Of a stretch of 64,000 nt of DNA, positions 34,201 through 45,105 are shown piece after piece. Location: assembly GCA_033439255.1 (NCBI GenBank), contig CM065887.1:2108001-2172000 (forward strand), given 5' to 3'. Every line of letters begins with the position of its first letter. The stretch's first letter is position 1. Origin of the DNA: Hericium rajendrae (lineage: Eukaryota; Basidiomycota; Agaricomycetes; Russulales; Hericiaceae). Below the pieces are notes generated by a model that saw nothing but the letters and a program-made list of their open reading frames with translations, searched no databases and had not been told where the DNA came from. The position numbers and the translations under genes are program-made.

Positions 34201-35868
34201 ACATCTAAAACAGAATTCAGCGGGATCTCTAAAAATGTCTAAAACAAAATCCTGCAGGATTCCATGTAGTGAATGGCATGGGTAACCCTTGGGTACTTTT
34301 GAGCTAACCCATACCCATACCCATCAAAACCCACACCCATGCTGTGGGTATGGGTTTTCTGTGGGTTGGGTATGGGTAGAATATGGGTTCATGGGTAGCT
34401 GTGGGTTTATGGGTTACCCAAGGGTTGTAACATGTATTGAGAGACTATAGTCTTGTTATGCCATGTATATCTCAATATGAGCAGACACACATCAATAACA
34501 TTGTAGCAATTAACACTGATCAGTCAAAAAAATCAAGAAAGTTCCATTATATTGTATCTCTTTTTCATCTCAGACTCTTTATTATCTATTTTATTACCTT
34601 TTAGAGCATCTGCCATGTTAGCCACCCTTAATACATTAGTCTGATTGTTGCTTGATTGAGTATATAGTATGGTTTGCATCTTGATAATATACTTTGAACT
34701 AATCATTCTCAATATAGAAAAACCCATGACCCATGGTATGGGTATGGGTTTTTCATGGGTTGCATAAGGCTGACCCATACCCATACCCATGATACCCATA
34801 CCCATGACCCACTGTGGGTTACCCATACCCATGCCATTCACTAATTCCATGGGATCCAAAAATGTCTAAAACAAAATTCTGTAGAATTTTATAGGATTCA
34901 AAAATGTCTAAGATAGAATCCCACAGGATCTCATAGGATCTGAAAATGTCTAAAACAGAATCTCGTGGGATTACATGGAATCTGAAAACATCTAAGATAG
35001 AGTCTGGCAGGATTTCATGAGATCTAATAACATCTCATTGGACAGTAGAGGATGGGCCGAGCAATTGATAACCTGTAAGATCAAGTGGATCAGCCAATGA
35101 TCCATTAGACAGTGGAGAACGGGCCCATCAATGATGAATGTACAGTAGACATTGTTAAAGGACAGGCCAGCCAATGACCCATTGGATGTCAGAGGATGGG
35201 CCAGTCAATGATGAATATGCAGTGGTATTGTAAGAGGATGGGCCAGCCAATGACCCAATGACCAGTAGAAATTGTAAGAGAACGGGCCTGTCAATGATCC
35301 AATAGATGGTAGAGGACGGTCTGAGCAACTGATATCCCGCGGGATTGAGAGGACCAGCCAATGACCCATTGGACATCAGAGGACGAGCCTGCCAATGATG
35401 AATGACCAGTAGACATTATAAGGGGATGTGGGCCAGCCAATGACCCAATGGATGATAGAGGATGGGCTAAGCAACTGATATTCTGCAGGATCAAGAGGGC
35501 CAGCCAATGACCCATTGGACATCAGAGAATGGGCCCGTCAATGATGAATGACCAGTAGACATTATAAGGGGATGGGCCAGCCAATGATCCATTGGATGGT
35601 AGAGGACGGGCCGAGCAACTGATATCCTGTGGGATCAAGTGGGCCAGCCAATGATCCAATGGACATCAGAGGACAGGCCGGTCAATGATGAATGGACACT
35701 ACAGATTAAATGACTAGAGGCCAGACAATGACCCATTGGTACATAGAAAGAGTAGGCCTGTTATTGAATGACTGCTACATTGTGACAGACAGGCCAGCGC
35801 AGGATGACCAATCAACAATGGCACTTTGTCAAGCTCGCCTGGCATTCTCTCAATACACTAAGTGACTG
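31295..35868. mobile_element. Foldback-like element with long repeat-filled inverted arms
   Basis: Outer ends CAGTCACTTAGTG (31295) and CACTAAGTGACTG (35868) are inverted. From both ends the sequence reads the same inward: a 70-bp outer part, then tandem units such as CAATGGGTCATTGGCTGGCC (to about 32000 and back to about 35030), then units around TTTTAGACATTTT with GATCC (to about 32830 and back to about 33700). The middle (32830-33690) is AT-rich without a gene. Arms are roughly 1.5 kb and, by eye over the outer 400 bp, about 93-95 percent alike. Long inverted arms made of short tandem repeats are the hallmark of foldback transposons. Central sequences such as TGAGATATT and CAAAGC near 33345-33390 resemble the arms of the 45060-46808 repeat. 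Confidence 0.7.
34267..34843. mobile_element. hAT-type MITE, 577 bp
   Basis: Inverted ends TAGTGAATGGCATGGGTA on the left and its complement on the right (18 bp). Flanked by the perfect 8-bp duplication ATTCCATG (34259-34266 and 34844-34851). TAG ends and 8-bp duplications are typical of the hAT superfamily. The interior is filled with GGGTATGGGTT and ACCCATACCC words near both ends and has no transposase, so it is non-autonomous. Confidence 0.85.
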
Positions 35869-36246
35869 AACATACTCCCTGAGACATCATCGGTGCCTTT
35901 CTCTTAGTCATTGTTTGACTGCTGCAAGGTGGCATGACTCAGTTGACAGAAGGTATGATAGAAGTCTGAGAAGTCTGATAGACAATGATGATGATCTGCA
36001 GGTATAACAGTAGACAGTGGCTGATTGTATATTACCATAAAAAGATGAACTGTATAGTTAATGATATAAGATATTGGTAGCATCAAAATTCTGGCACCCA
36101 CAGACCTTCAGCTGATGTAAGCATCCATAGGTACCTAGCACATGGGTACAGGTTTGAACTGAGTTGGCAAAGTGAGATCCATACCCATACCTGGCATACC
36201 CATACTCATAACCCATCCAGGTTACTCATATCTGTGTCATACACTA
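35869..36246. other. Spacer between foldback element and gypsy-3 gag
   Basis: No gene is seen. 36170-36240 contains CATACCCATACC-like words resembling the hAT MITE interior, possibly a very decayed relative. Confidence 0.35.
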
Positions 36247-37891
36247 TCCATACCTGAAGATGATGCCTTACTCTCATCGCTCATCAGAAAGATCTTCCTG
36301 ACTAAGCAGTGCCAACAGGCCACTACTATGCAGCAGGTCCCTGCTCAGGTTCAAGAGCAGGCCAAGCAGCAACTTGAAGACCAAGGGATATGGGTCCCCA
36401 ATCTGGACTTTGAAGAAGATGATCATTGCTTTCGCAACTCTGAGTTGGAGTACACAGGCAGAGGAGGCAATGACGATGGTGGTGATGACAGCAGCAGCAG
36501 CCATGGTGGCTCTGGCGAAGGCTCAAATGGGGGTGGAGAATGTGGAGGACAACGAGTCGTCCCACTGCATTAAGATTCACAGAGGAATAGGAACCGTAAC
36601 AGGAGTGGAGGAGATTCAGATAGCAACAGTGGAGACAGAGGGGGCAGAGGTGGAGACAGCAGAGGCAGAGGAGGCCACAGCAAAGGTAGAGAAGGTCACA
36701 GCCCAGGGGTAAGAGGGAAAGGTTTTCCTCCCCATGCATTTCAGAACTGAGTCAAAAACCTCGTATGAAGTCAGAAATCAAATGAGAAGACCTATCCGTG
36801 TAGGATGACAACAAGAAGATGGTCATTGATTTCTTCTTCAAGATATCTACCATCACTGAAATCAGAGACTGGTTGCCATTTGAGATCCCTCATCTCCTTG
36901 TCTCCTACCTCTCACCTTCCTACCTGATTCCACGATAGCAGGACGGTACCGACTCCTTTCTGAGGTGTGTAGGACCACCATGAGCCGTCACCTAGAAGTG
37001 TTCTTGGAGAACATCTGAGAATGGTACTTGGAGGACAAATGGTCCTTCATGCAAAGGACTGTTTATGATTTCATGCTGTTCTGCTAGAAGGGCCACAAGA
37101 AAGAAAAACCCATAGACTTTGTCTAGCGGAAGGCAACCTATGCTCACATTTTAGGCCTCAGTGACAACAGTAGGTGCGTATAATTATGAGCACCTTCCCC
37201 ATATACTGGAGGACAATCATCAATGAGTGAGAAATCTCTGACACTACTGTCCTCCTCCTCTGACTCACTGAACATGAACAGGAGCTCATCCATGTCTGGG
37301 ACTAAAACTAACACTTCAAATATGCAGAAAGGTCTTTCAGGCCCTTTTATCAATGGAATGCCTACATCATGGAAGAAAAGGACCCTCAGGCAGATGCTGT
37401 GCCCGAGGAAATTTGAGACCCAGTCATAGCCTCCACCTACAACACCATACAACAACGAGTTCGCACACGCCCTCCTCTAAGAGATGGTTATCGCTTTCCT
37501 AAGGAAGATAACACCATCTCCAAGGTCTGGCTCCCACCTTCCCCCTGCAAGGTCTGTGGTAGCACTAACTATTGGGATAAAGAGTGTCCACAATTTCAGG
37601 AGTGGGTCAAATTGAAGGAGGTGAAGCAGTCAGAATGGGCGTATTATGACAGAGAGGAGCAGGACAACCAAGAGTATGAATCTATGTACCAAGTGTTTCT
37701 AATCAAGAAATCTCTTGACCTGTACAACCTGCTGTTGGTTACGTATGAGGAGTATAAAGTCGGTAAGCAGGCCTTCCTATCTAATGCTGAGCAACCCCAG
37801 GAGAAAGGAGAGGTTCCCTCTCCTCCTTCCGAGTCCGTGACTCCAGGCCTCCCAGATATGCCACCTTCTGTCTCACCAATTGTAAACATAC
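36247..37891 (+). pseudogene. gag: gypsy-type gag remnant (gypsy-3)
   Basis: Fragments of a gag protein in shifting frames. 36247-36573: LLSSLIRKIFLTKQCQQATT then acidic, Gly/Ser-rich sequence. Near 36930-37160: TIAGRYRLLSEVCRTTMSRH, FLENI, EWYLEDKWSFMQRTVYDFML, KPIDFV and YAHILGLSDNS, interrupted by several TAG/TGA codons. Near 37480-37600: a zinc knuckle CKVCGSTNYWDKECPQF (CX2CX4-5DX4C-like, His replaced). 37612-37930 continues without a stop (LKEVKQSEWAYYDREEQDN to PPSVSPIVNI), where element D begins. The original downstream pol is not found, so the copy was truncated at or after the D insertion. Confidence 0.7.
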
Positions 37892-38239
37892 CATCTGAAA
37901 AATTAGAAATCTATATAGCTCAGTACTAATGTATGTGTCCTAGCATAGTGCTATGAGGTCTATATAGCCACCCTTGCATATATATAAAGCTATGCACACT
38001 AAGATAGCCTTCATAGTAGCAGGCAGAAGGTGCATAGACCTATGTACCTGTAAGCCATTACTATCAGAGCTATGTACCATCATAGCCTTGCTATGGACTC
38101 TATCAGCCCTATGTCAAATATGATAAACTCCATAGTCAGAAGTCAGAATTTTTAATTTTATTATATCAGAGTCATGATTGGTACAAGGCATCTAACTACG
38201 AAAACTAGTTGTAATTGAAAATATAATCTAGGCAGCCAT

Positions 38240-38960
38240 GGTGCACATGTAGACTACACCGTCCACATCAAGTGGCAGCTATGCGCAGGCTACTGACATC
38301 GTGCGCGGGGTATTGATGCTATGTGCATGATGTCAATACCCTATCTGTGACAGTGGGATCACATACAGGCTGTCGGAGTCTGTGCACATGGCATTATAGT
38401 CATATGCAGATGATGACGACATGTGCGAGGTGCGCAGAGGGCAGAAAAGTGGCCAGGAGGGTAGAGAGGCAGAGCGCAAGGTGCAGACATAGCATGGAGC
38501 GTGTGGATGCAGCGCAGAGAGTGAGGACATGGCACAGAGGGTAAAGACGCAGTGTGGAGGGTGGAGACGTAACACAGAGGGAGCAGAAGTGACGCAAAAG
38601 GTACAGAGAATGCACGAAAGGCAGCATGGAGGCGACAGAAGGCGTGGAGGCACCGGGGACTGCATGGAGGTGGCACGGATGGCATGGAGGCAGTGCGGAC
38701 AGCATGGAGGCAGCGCGGATGGTGTGGAGGGAGTGTGGATGGCATGGAGGCAGCACAAATAGCGTGGAGGATGCACAGATGGTGGAAATGCAGCACAGAA
38801 GGTATGAAGTGGATGCAGAAGGCTTGGAGGGCATGTAGACACGGTGAAGGGGCAACAGACAGGGTTGGAGGTGACACGGATGACATAAAGGCATCCTAAA
38901 GGGCATAGAACATCACAGAGGGCACGAACATGGTCGCAGATGCAGAAAACGAGCACAGGG
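38240..38960. repeat. GC-rich tandem block of element D
   Basis: Imperfect tandem units of about 15 bp around GATGGCATGGAGGCAG (clearest 38630-38770), G-rich on the plus strand like element A. Frames open on both strands encode only repeats. Confidence 0.65.
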
Positions 38961-38979
38961 GTGCAGCACGATGCATCGA

Positions 38980-39003
38980 GTCTTGTTGCCATGGCAATGA
39001 GAC
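38980..39003. promoter_or_regulatory. X-box-like palindrome in element D
   Basis: GTTGCCATGGCAA core flanked by GTCTT and TGAGAC; 24-bp palindrome matching A and C at nearly every position. Confidence 0.55.
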
Positions 39004-39286
39004 CTGACAGTTATTGTTGTATCATTGTTTTGGCCATATGGGGTTGCTGCGAAGTGGTATCGACTGTCAGAGCAGCGTGGAGGGCGTGTGCAGCATGAAG
39101 ATGGGCATGGGCAGGTGCGAGGACAGGTGCGGGCTGCACTAGGGGCATCAGAGCTACACACAGAGAATGTCGCATGTTGAAATGCAATGGTGATGTGAGG
39201 GACGTGGCAAGGGTGTGAGGAAGGCTGCAAGGATGTGAAGAAGACAGAGAGTGAGGGTGATGGGGGCCGAAGGCACAAAAGAACAA

Positions 39287-39315
39287 GAGTATCGCTTGGA
39301 TAATGAGCAATACTC
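39287..39315 (-). ncRNA. Conserved hairpin of element D
   Basis: GAGTAT and GCT pair with AGC and ATACTC, one C-A mismatch in the stem, at the end of the apparent 50-base intron. Confidence 0.5.
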
Positions 39316-39530
39316 TCAGAATTAGTACAATAAACACAGATATATGGCTTTTTTTTTTACTTACCTTGAGCCCTCCAAGTCTCCAACTAATCTTGCTGAC
39401 CTTCAGGGTGACGAAAAGCGAGGAGAATGATGAGGAGGGTGGGATGCAAGGGGAGCTGAGTGAAGGATAAAGACAAGTCAAACGACGCACCATGCTTGAA
39501 CTACTGAAAGTGCGAGTTTAAATGTTTTGA

Positions 39531-40283
39531 ACTCATACCCTTTTCTAGAGATAATATACTGGGGACGACAAAAATTCTGCAGATGTGATGGATGTATCTT
39601 GTAGATACATGCCTGAAGAGACTCTGTGCCAAATTTGAACAAAATTGGTGGTCCCGTTCCTTGGCTACGAAGGAAACAAATTTTATCTCCCAAAGATCGG
39701 AGTGAAAAAGTACCAAGCGCCATGTTCCAATACAATCTGATAGATTCGGGTGATTTGAAAGTGATTTGCATGTCAAATGCTCCGGATCGCCATCACGGAT
39801 AAAAAAGCAACTCATACCCTTTTTCGACATATTATGTCCAGCTGCTTGCATATTATGTCCAGCTGCTTGATATATGCAGAGAGGGCTGCCACAGTGCAAG
39901 TATGGTAGTTTTTTGTCTTCGATCACACTTCATTATGGTACACAGAATGAACCCAGAACAAGATAAAGGAGGTTTGTACCAAGTGACTCAGAACTCAGAC
40001 ACAAGTTACTGTATGAAGGAAGATGGCCAAATATAGCAGGCAGAGATAGGTGTGATTTAGATGATCGATTCAGATCACAATTGTGTCTTCAATTAGTGAT
40101 TGACATGCTTTAATATCACCACTGGACTTCCATAATGCATTTCATTCTGTAAAAAGTGGTGGACAGAAACCATATGTCTATATATGGAAATATTGTTGTG
40201 GTTCAGACGTGAGATATTTATCTTCACAGTATGATAAAGCCTCAATGTCTGTAATCTCTATAACAGTCAGTCATGATGGCCTT
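39531..40283. other. Unassigned repeat-like region
   Basis: Contains ATTTGAACAAAATTGGTGGTC and CCCGTTCCTTGGC-type words that also occur near 46915-46940, so it is probably part of a dispersed repeat. A 19-bp unit TATTATGTCCAGCTGCTTG is directly repeated at about 39829-39869. A 141-codon minus-strand frame (39501-39926) shows no recognisable domain. Confidence 0.35.
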
Positions 40284-40665
40284 TGTCAAGACTGGGTTCA
40301 GGGGAACAGTGAAGCCATCCAAGTCACCCCAAGGGATCAAAGATCAAAGAGCAGAGGATGTCATAGAGAGTAGAGACAGGCTGAGAATGTCTAGGGTACA
40401 ATGGGACTGGAGAGTCAAGTGGACAAACTGAGGAAGCCAGTCAGAAAGGTAGCCCTATATATACTGGAAGGATAGCCCAAAGGGGAACAAGGGATATCCT
40501 GAAAGGGGAACAAGAGGAAGGGGAACAAGGGATGTCCCAAAGGGGAACAAGGGATATCCTAAAGGGGAACAAGGGATATCCTAACAGAGAACAAGGGGAC
40601 ATAACAAGGGAGTGTCTATATAGGGAACAAAGGGAATGAAGAAGACCAATGGGTGATTCATGACA
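40284..40665 (-). repeat. Solo LTR related to gypsy-1
   Basis: 382 bp bounded by TGTCA and TGACA and flanked by the perfect 5-bp duplication GCCTT (40279-40283 and 40666-40670). Read on the minus strand it shares layout with the gypsy-1 LTR: CCCTTGTTCCCCTTT repeats, a TATATATAGG box, and an ACCCAGTCTTGACA-like end. A solo LTR forms when the two LTRs of an element recombine. GGGGAACAAGGGATATCC units repeat near 40490-40600. Confidence 0.85.
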
Positions 40666-42599
40666 GCCTTCTGAAATAATGGTAATGCTACAGCAGATGA
40701 TAACAAAAAAGTATATTTCTATATTTGGAAATTTCCTTTCTGCCAAACCAAGTGGGCATTCACACCACTGCCATAGCACAGCCCTACGGGCACTACCTGT
40801 CCCTGTCGATTTTTGACGTAGTATATAGAAGGTTGATGAGGTATGATAACATTAATAGTATTAGATGGCACCTTTCAGTTAGTCTGCCTGACTGAGTACT
40901 GGAAGAACAACGATATGCTGAATGTCGAACCAGCCAGGTCCAAAGACGAGAGCGCTACACACCTACTGCATGAAGCTGAGGAAACAAACCATGGAAAAAT
41001 ATGTCTTTACCAAATTGCAAAAGGAATAACCAGCAGAGACATCAGCGACTAGCATAGAGGGGCGCGAATGTGAATTCGAATCATCGTGGCCACTAAATCT
41101 TATACACTTGACACCATCCTGCTGACCTTGCGAGGGACATCTTCGCTCTTCTGACTAATGACAATGGAAGCGAATAGGTTGACAGTACAAATGGCAAAGC
41201 TGCATACAGAGAAGCAGCTAGTCATACAGAAAAGTCGCTGTAGCTAGTGCGACGACGGGAAAGACAGGTGGACGAGTCCTAATTTGGACAACGTTGATAA
41301 TTTTCATATAAGGCAGCAACTTTCAAGGGAAGACCTGTCCCTTACAGGTACAGGAATCACAAAGTACCATGAATGGGAGGCCCTAGAATATCAGTGATGG
41401 CTCTTTGTCTATGTTCTCATTGATAATGAGTGCATGTTAGATGATCAAAATATGTGTACACATCCTTTACTATCTATTCTGAATTGGAGTAGTGATTTGT
41501 CTGGTTAGTTCCCAATAACAAATGAGAATGTAACCTGCTAGATATCCTGGCCAGCATGTGCTGGTTGTTGGCATCTTAAAGAACATATGTCCAATGTTAG
41601 AATTTCAAATTTCTTCATGCATGTTTCATGGCAATCTGGTTGTAGCTGCACTCACTTACTACAATCAAACAAAACTCCAATTGATACATCTTTGGCATGC
41701 TCATGTGTTCACATTCACCTCTCGTGTTCTTGCATCCACGTTCTCGTGTTCTCGTGTTCTCATGTTCTTGCGTTCTTGCGTTCTTGCGTTCTGACATTGC
41801 CGTTCCCCCATTTTCTGTCTGAGTTTCAGTTCCCCCTCAATCATTCACTCTTCTTTTGTTCCAAATGGAACAGAAACCAGGATGACAGAAATAATGTTGG
41901 GTTGACTTGAGGGTGGGTTGAGTGGTTGCAGAGATGTGCAAGTGGCAGATGGAGTCTGTAGGAGCCTGAAATCCTGGAACTACGGTCAGTGATCAGGCTT
42001 CACCAGATTGTGAGACTGAGATAGGTTCAGGTCCTTTCATCTGCCAAGAATGGATCTTTTCATTTTAGGGTCCAATACACTGAATGTTCAAAGTAGAATC
42101 TAGGATAAATGCAGAGGTAAGTCCGGGGGCCCACAGTGATGTACATTTGAGCAGGTCGCAGGCCGTGCAAACTTCCCACTGTTGCTGTAAGCATCTGAAC
42201 CCTCTTTGTCTGATACCATCAGCACTCAGAACTGAATTTCACATATCACTCACCACTTTGATTACAAGGTAGTATGAGTATTGTCTACCTTCTGACTCGA
42301 TTATCTGAAGAACATTAATAATTTTCACTGTAGTACTAGCCCTTGACAAGGAAATTGTTTCTACTTTCGTCTTGGGCATGCTTTCCACCTTTTGCATGTC
42401 TTGCACTTGCACTGGAGTTGTGAACAGTTGGGGTGTTCACTCTGAGTAGGTCTCAATGGATTTATTTTCATACAGGGCAAAAAATATGAGAATGATGAAT
42501 GGTAAGTAAAGAATTGATGGGCTTATCTCAAGATACAAACAGACATACTTATCTGTGCCACTCTTGTAGCACTCCAATCTCTTACACCCACCCAGCCTG

Positions 42600-42648
<49 letters not shown>

Positions 42649-43749
42649 AAAAAAAAACCTTACAATAAAATGAGAGAAGGAGAAAACAGAGAGACAAGAG
42701 ACTGAGAGAAGTGAGTAAGGAAAGAGTGGCAAAGATGATCTGCATTGCTTGCAGGAGTTGGCCTCTTTTTTCCCCCAAGTTGAAACCTGAGGAGCATGTT
42801 TGGGAACTCTAGGTTTGAAACAGATCTGTTTTGATTTTTTAAACAGATGTTCAGTCACAATTGTGAGAATTAGAGCAGCTCTGTTTTGCTGCATTTGCTG
42901 CATGCACTCTGTGCACTCCGGACTACTGCTACACTATGGTAGTCACTGGGGCTTCCCAAGAACATCTTCTCACCCATCTGAAGCTATCCAACAACCATTT
43001 TCAATTATGCCATCATGGTCCACTGCACAGTGAAGCATTATGATATAGACTACTAGGGTCTGGATCACTATTTGCCTCACAAGTGCTTCAAGGTGGAGCA
43101 TGTAATGCAAAGGGAGGCACCACCTGAAATTTCATCACTGCTCACAAATTTGACCTGCAGCAAGCCACAGCTGATATATTTACAGTCAAATTTTTGTAAT
43201 GAATAAGGTCATACTGCGTAAGTTGTTATAATGCATAAGGACGTCTGGGGACCAAGTTCATCCTTCAGTAATTATGCAACAATGTGTTATATTCAATAAT
43301 GCATGAGCCTTTTTGTTCATCATGCATAGCCACCATAGGGACAATTGCATGATATTGATGTGGGACTGAGCCAGAATGGGCACAAAAGAAACACAAAAGC
43401 ACAACAATGAACAGCAAGCATCAAAAAGAGAACCGTTTCACATGAATTTTGAACCCAAACTCTGCTTCTTTGATAAACTCCACCACCATGAAGGTGCATG
43501 TGCGTGTGAGCCCAAAATCTTACTTGCACATTCAGAGAATGTTGGCTCATTTCTGACAATCAAGAGAAGAAGTTGCTACCATTAGCTACAGTAGCAATCT
43601 GTAGTCTACGATAGCTACCTGTAACTCCTATAGTACTCATAGTACTCGTAGGAACCCCCCCTTCTGTGGTGGCATCTGTAGTGACCTGTAGTGAGGATCT
43701 TTCTACTGTAGTAACTGAACTTGTTATAGTAGTTCTACAATCTGAAGCA
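40666..43749. other. Unassigned region, no supported gene
   Basis: No domain-bearing frame is seen. Points noted: tandem CGTTCTTG / CGTGTTCT units at 41740-41792; a long A tract at 42600-42657; and GTAGCTACT-type short repeats at 43580-43740, which resemble the subterminal repeats of the CATCTG elements and may be the outer part of the 43750 structure. Confidence 0.4.
42600..42657 (+). repeat. Poly(A) tract
   Basis: 47 A, one G, then 10 A. It may mark the 3' end of a retroposed sequence; no target duplication or source gene could be identified. Confidence 0.6.
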
Positions 43750-45105
43750 TAAACTACTAATGTGAGCAGTTTATTTCACACAATTTTAATAAATCAGAAC
43801 ATTCAATATCTCATTTTGGTATTCACTACAAAAAAACTAAGTACTCTAATCTATACTGTTTCAACTCATCTATGTATATAAGGGAGGCATGCAGGGGTGC
43901 AGGGTGCAGGCATGTGGATGTGCAGGTGAGCATGTGGGTGGGCAGGCAAGTATATGAGCAGGCAGGCATATGGATGAGCAAGTAAGTAGGTGAGCAGGTG
44001 AACAAGCAAGTAGGAGTTGGTGGGCAAGTGAGCAGAGGTGGGTGGGTAAGTGAGCAGAGGTGGGTGGACAAACAAGTGGGTGGGCAGGTGTAGGCAGGCA
44101 CATCAGCAATGAAGCTTATAAGATAAAGACAAGTTTACTTACGGTTCGAACGGTACTAGGTACGTGTTAATCAGTTAAGAATTGATCTTTGTAGAAGAGA
44201 AAAGGAGATCTATCAGGGGGACTCGGACACTCTCCCATGCCCCTTTCAGCTGCGACACATGCAACTAAGGAAGACAGATTGCCAAATATAGCAATCTTAT
44301 TTTTGCCAGTACAAGGTAAACATAAGTTGGTGTAGAACTAGTATTACTAGATGTTTTAAAAAAACTTGTAAATAGTGTAATCTACGACATATTCTGCAAG
44401 GAGGCAGAAACCAAATTGCTAAATATGGCAATCTGGTTTCTGCCTTTGGTGTTGTTTGGCCTCAAGACTTTCTAGCAATGCGTGTTGTCTTTACCACTCT
44501 TCCTCACTCTCTCTTCACTCTCTCTCCTCACCCTTTTTTTTCTTCTCTTTCTTTTTCTCTTATATTATTGTAAGTCTTTTTTTCTTGGCTTCTCATTTGT
44601 TTTCAGGCCAGTTGGGTGCAAGAGGTGGCAACAAGAATGTAAAAGGTAAGTAAATTTGTTTGTATCTTAGAAGCTTCAGTACTGATGTGTACGTCTACCT
44701 GCCCACCTACATGCTTGCCCACCCACCTATCTACTCACTTGCCCACCCACCTGCCTGCTTGCTCACCCACCTGTTTACTTGCTTGCTCACCCACCTGCTC
44801 ACTTGCTCACCCGCTCACCTGCTTGCCTGCTCACCGCACTTGCTTGCCCACTCACTCACTTGCCTGCTCACCCACTCACCTGCTTGTTCGCCCACCCACA
44901 TGCCTGCCTGCCCACATGCTCACCTGCATATCTACATGCCTGCACCCTGCACCCTTGCATGCCTCCCTTATATACATAGATGGGTTGTAATAGTATAGAT
45001 TAGAGTACTTAGTTTTTTTGTAGTTAATACAACAATGAGAATATTGAATGATCTGATTTATCAAATTTGTGTGAAATAAACTGCTAACATTAGTAGTTTA
45101 TATAA
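43750..45105. mobile_element. Inverted-repeat element E with outward splice donors
   Basis: Arms 43750-44110 and about 44680-45105 are inverted copies: CTACTAATGT(G/T)AGCAGTTTA ends, AT-rich part with GTACT(C/T)AATCTATACT-like words, an inward-facing TATATAAGGGAGG box in each arm, and GGGTGGGCAGG / CACCCACCTGCC tandem DNA. The centre (44130-44660) has splice donors facing outward on both sides: GTAAGTAAACTTG on the minus strand at 44142 and GTAAGTAAATTTG on the plus strand at 44646, each next to the G/C-rich arm. This layout is like the CATCTG elements, but the ends differ and I cannot prove kinship. Confidence 0.5.
44403..44444 (+). ncRNA. Strong hairpin in the centre of element E
   Basis: GGCAGAAACCA pairs perfectly with TGGTTTCTGCC; inside, ATTGC pairs with GCAAT around a short loop. 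A weaker sister hairpin AGATTGC / GCAATCT lies at about 44278-44300. A stem of this length could be processed as a small RNA; whether it is transcribed is unknown. Confidence 0.45.

Larger units (their letters stand above)
37892..39530 (-). mobile_element. CATCTG element D, truncated copy
   Basis: Starts CATCTGAAAAATTAG, inside gypsy-3 gag. Order and orientation match A: TAGC-rich AT arm (to about 38220), GC-rich block (38240-38960), X-box-like palindrome (38980-39003), hairpin (39287-39315), apparent 50-base intron (39364-39315; donor GTAAGT, branch TACTAAT, acceptor CTGAG), exon with the CGTCGTTTGACTTG block also seen in B. The match fades near 39530; the promoter, micro-exon arm and right end were not found. 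The right limit is therefore approximate. Confidence 0.65.

Noticed and set aside
34267-34843. Interstitial telomere
   Set aside because: The ACCCATACCC words lie inside an element with 18-bp inverted ends and an 8-bp target duplication, so they are part of a MITE.
39501-39926. 141-codon minus-strand gene
   Set aside because: The DNA shares words with non-coding repeat sequence near 46915 and contains a direct repeat; no domain is seen.
42600-42657. 3' end of a processed retrogene or SINE
   Set aside because: No source gene, no pol III boxes and no target duplication could be found next to the A tract.
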